Source of the DNA: JACVRW01 sp963812415
GTDB taxonomy: Bacteria > Actinomycetota > Thermoleophilia > Solirubrobacterales > Thermoleophilaceae
Direction: 5' to 3'
NCBI GenBank assembly: GCA_963812415.1
Contig: CAWEVH010000035.1
Coordinates: 45,311-109,310, forward strand
Length of the DNA stretch: 64,000 nucleotides
Part shown: one piece after another, positions 62,527 to 64,000 of the stretch
How positions within the stretch are numbered: position 1 is the stretch's first letter
Layout of the letters: every line of letters begins with the position of its first letter
The notes under the pieces: model-generated
The model's database searches: none
What the model saw: only the letters and a program-made list of their open reading frames with translations
Told to the model about the DNA's origin: nothing
Translations under genes and position numbers: made by a program

Positions 62527-63423
62527 ATGGCACAGCAGAAGGCAGTCTTCCCCCGAGACACGGGCCTCCAGGTCCGGGTGCTCCTGACCCTGTTCCTGCT
62601 GGGCCTCCTGTACGTCGTCTTCGTCGGCGTGCTGATCGCGGCAGGCGCGGGCGTGGCGACGATCGTCGTGGTGATGGGCCTGCTGTCGCTGGCGCAGCTG
62701 TTCTTCTCCGACAAGCTTGCCCTCGCCGCGATGGGAGCCAAGGAGGTGTCGCCCGAGCAGGCGCCCGGGCTGCACGCGATGATCGAGCGCCTCTGCATCC
62801 AGGCGGACCTGCCCAAGCCGAAGATCGCGGTCGCGGACACCGACATGCCGAACGCGTTCGCGCTCGGCCGCTCCCGCAAGAGCGCGACCGTCTGCGCAAC
62901 CACGGGCATCATGCGCGTGCTGTCGCCGAGCGAGCTCGAGGGCGTGATGGCGCACGAGCTCGCGCATGTGAAGAACCGCGACGTGCTGACCATGACCATC
63001 GCGAGCTTCTTCGCCAGCCTCGCCGCGCTGATGCTGCAGTTCGGCTTCTTCTTCGGCGGCGGTGACAGCGACGAGAACCCGAGCTTCCTCGTGATCCTGC
63101 TCGTCTCGTTCGTCGTCTACATCTTCTCGTTCTTCCTGATGATGGCGCTGTCGCGGTACCGCGAGTTCGCAGCCGACCGCGGCGCCGCGATCGTCACCGG
63201 CCGCCCGAGCGCCCTCTCGTCCGCACTCGTCAAGATCTCCGGCGCGATGCAGGCAGTCCCCACGCACGATCTGCGCGAGGCCGAGCGCATGAACGCCTTC
63301 TTCATCGTCCCGGCGAGCGTGAAGGGCTCGCTGCGCACGATCTTCTCGACGCACCCGCCGATGGAGAAGCGCATCGAGCGCCTCCAGCAGCTCGAGGCCC
63401 AGCTCCAGGGCACCGCCGCATAG
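62527..63423 (+). CDS. htpX: zinc metalloprotease HtpX
   Basis: 298 residues. Two N-terminal membrane helices (VLLTLFLLGLLYVVFVGVLI, TIVVVMGLLSLAQLFF) precede the catalytic EGVMAHELAHVKNRD (HExxH about 143-147). Two further helices follow, then REFAADRGAAIV with the third zinc ligand (Glu about 214). HtpX degrades damaged membrane proteins. The next gene, pspAB, 4 bp downstream, makes this the HtpX-PspAB envelope stress module known in actinobacteria. Confidence 0.95.
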   Translation: MAQQKAVFPRDTGLQVRVLLTLFLLGLLYVVFVGVLIAAGAGVATIVVVMGLLSLAQLFFSDKLALAAMGAKEVSPEQAPGLHAMIERLCIQADLPKPKIAVADTDMPNAFALGRSRKSATVCATTGIMRVLSPSELEGVMAHELAHVKNRDVLTMTIASFFASLAALMLQFGFFFGGGDSDENPSFLVILLVSFVVYIFSFFLMMALSRYREFAADRGAAIVTGRPSALSSALVKISGAMQAVPTHDLREAERMNAFFIVPASVKGSLRTIFSTHPPMEKRIERLQQLEAQLQGTAA

Positions 63424-63427
63424 GCAC

Positions 63428-64000
63428 GTGGGCTTCCTCGACTTCCTGGGCGGCTCGAAGGGCAAGCTGAAGGCGCCCGCGGCCGACCGGCTGTTCGCGA
63501 TGACGACCGCACAGATCACGCTCGAGACCGGGCTCGGCCTCATGCACCGCAGGCGGGCGGGGATCGTCTTCCAGCCGGTCGCCACGGCGGACTTCCAGGG
63601 CATCCTCGCCGAGACCGAGGAGCTCCTGCACGGCTCGGCCGAGGACACCGGCACGGTCGTGAAGTCGAGCGAGGACGAGTTCGGCTACCGCTGGCTGATC
63701 CTCGAGGACGCCGATTTCGAGGACCTCGTGGTCTCGCTCAACACGGTGTCGGTGCAGCTCCAGGGCGGTGGCTACGGCGACCGCCTGCTGTGCGCCGTGT
63801 TCGCCTTCGAGGAGAAGAGCAAGCCGATCTACTTCATCTACAACTTCAAGCGCGGCGCCTACTACCCCTTCGTGCCGGCGCCGGGGGACAAGGCACGCGA
63901 CTCCGAGCGCGAGCTGCGCCTCAAGGCCCAGGTTGGCGCCGAGCTTCCGTTCGAGGAGGACATGGGGCGCTGGTTCCCGCTCTGGGAGATCCCGCTGTAG
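63428..64000 (+). CDS. pspAB: PspA-associated protein PspAB
   Basis: 190 residues starting at GTG 63428 (MGFLDFLGGSKGKLKAPAAD). Recognised from RLFAMTTAQITLETGLGLMH, GIVFQPVATADFQGIL, SSEDEFGYRWLILEDADFED and YFIYNFKRGAYYPFVP. The stop codon is the last base of the window, so the gene is complete. PspAB accompanies PspA and HtpX in actinobacterial phage-shock-like membrane stress systems; no pspA is within the window. Confidence 0.9.
   Translation: MGFLDFLGGSKGKLKAPAADRLFAMTTAQITLETGLGLMHRRRAGIVFQPVATADFQGILAETEELLHGSAEDTGTVVKSSEDEFGYRWLILEDADFEDLVVSLNTVSVQLQGGGYGDRLLCAVFAFEEKSKPIYFIYNFKRGAYYPFVPAPGDKARDSERELRLKAQVGAELPFEEDMGRWFPLWEIPL

Overview
The window is a dense, high-GC, coding-packed stretch of bacterial chromosome. 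It looks like an actinomycete of the class Thermoleophilia (Solirubrobacterales-like), inferred from several things: strong G/C preference at codon third positions, a lysA-hom-thrC-thrB amino-acid operon, a MarP-type periplasmic protease, the HtpX/PspAB stress pair, a DUF5996 protein, and a secreted collagen-like protein with the N-terminus and Asn-rich repeat style common in that class. This placement is inference from family content, not a database result.

Layout. 0-4.5 kb: hydrolase, lipoate ligase with an Fe-S assembly factor, FxsA, HAD phosphatase, TetR regulator. 4.6-5.0 kb: two identical 110-bp repeats with inverted ends. 5-7.7 kb: a broken PPOX-type flavoprotein gene, a hydrolase, a thermonuclease. 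7.75-14.2 kb: an AddAB-type helicase/nuclease pair. 14.2-17.7 kb: zinc-ribbon protein, metallophosphoesterase, SnoaL-like protein, MBL hydrolase and a LuxR-regulator remnant. 17.7-20.8 kb: a LysR / flavin monooxygenase / SDR locus with a clear palindromic operator but many frame breaks. 20.8-32.7 kb: DUF5996, collagen-like protein, topoisomerase III, amino-acid oxidase-like flavoprotein, a membrane-anchored sigma factor fused to its anti-sigma domain, a GGDEF/EAL protein, a lysyl-oxidase homologue, patatin and VOC proteins. 32.7-39 kb: MarP protease head to head with a penicillin-binding protein, small lipid/zinc/FHA proteins, an epimerase. 39-48 kb: glutamate synthase (gltB-gltD), ParA, amidase, Nudix. 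48-54.2 kb: the threonine/lysine operon. 54.2-64 kb: a Zur-type promoter driving a zinc/manganese ABC transporter, lgt, subtilase, YibE/F, an M23 peptidase, htpX and pspAB.

How the genes work together. Nitrogen assimilation (gltBD) and aspartate-family amino acid synthesis (lysA, hom, thrC, thrB) form the metabolic core. Envelope biogenesis and stress are covered by lgt, the PBP, MarP, M23, HtpX and PspAB. DNA maintenance is covered by AddAB and topoisomerase III.

A recurring peculiarity is that about two dozen reading-frame breaks in nine genes can each be repaired by removing a single base. This one-sided pattern suggests insertion errors in the assembly, although real decay is possible in the 17.7-20.4 kb block. 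No tRNA, rRNA, CRISPR array, prophage or complete insertion sequence was recognised. The most interesting signals are the 110-bp repeat pair, a Zur box filling the spacer of a promoter that probably makes a leaderless transcript, the sigma/anti-sigma/membrane fusion, a perfect 15-bp-arm palindrome between gltD and the epimerase, and a 208-bp structured segment bounded by 19-bp direct repeats.
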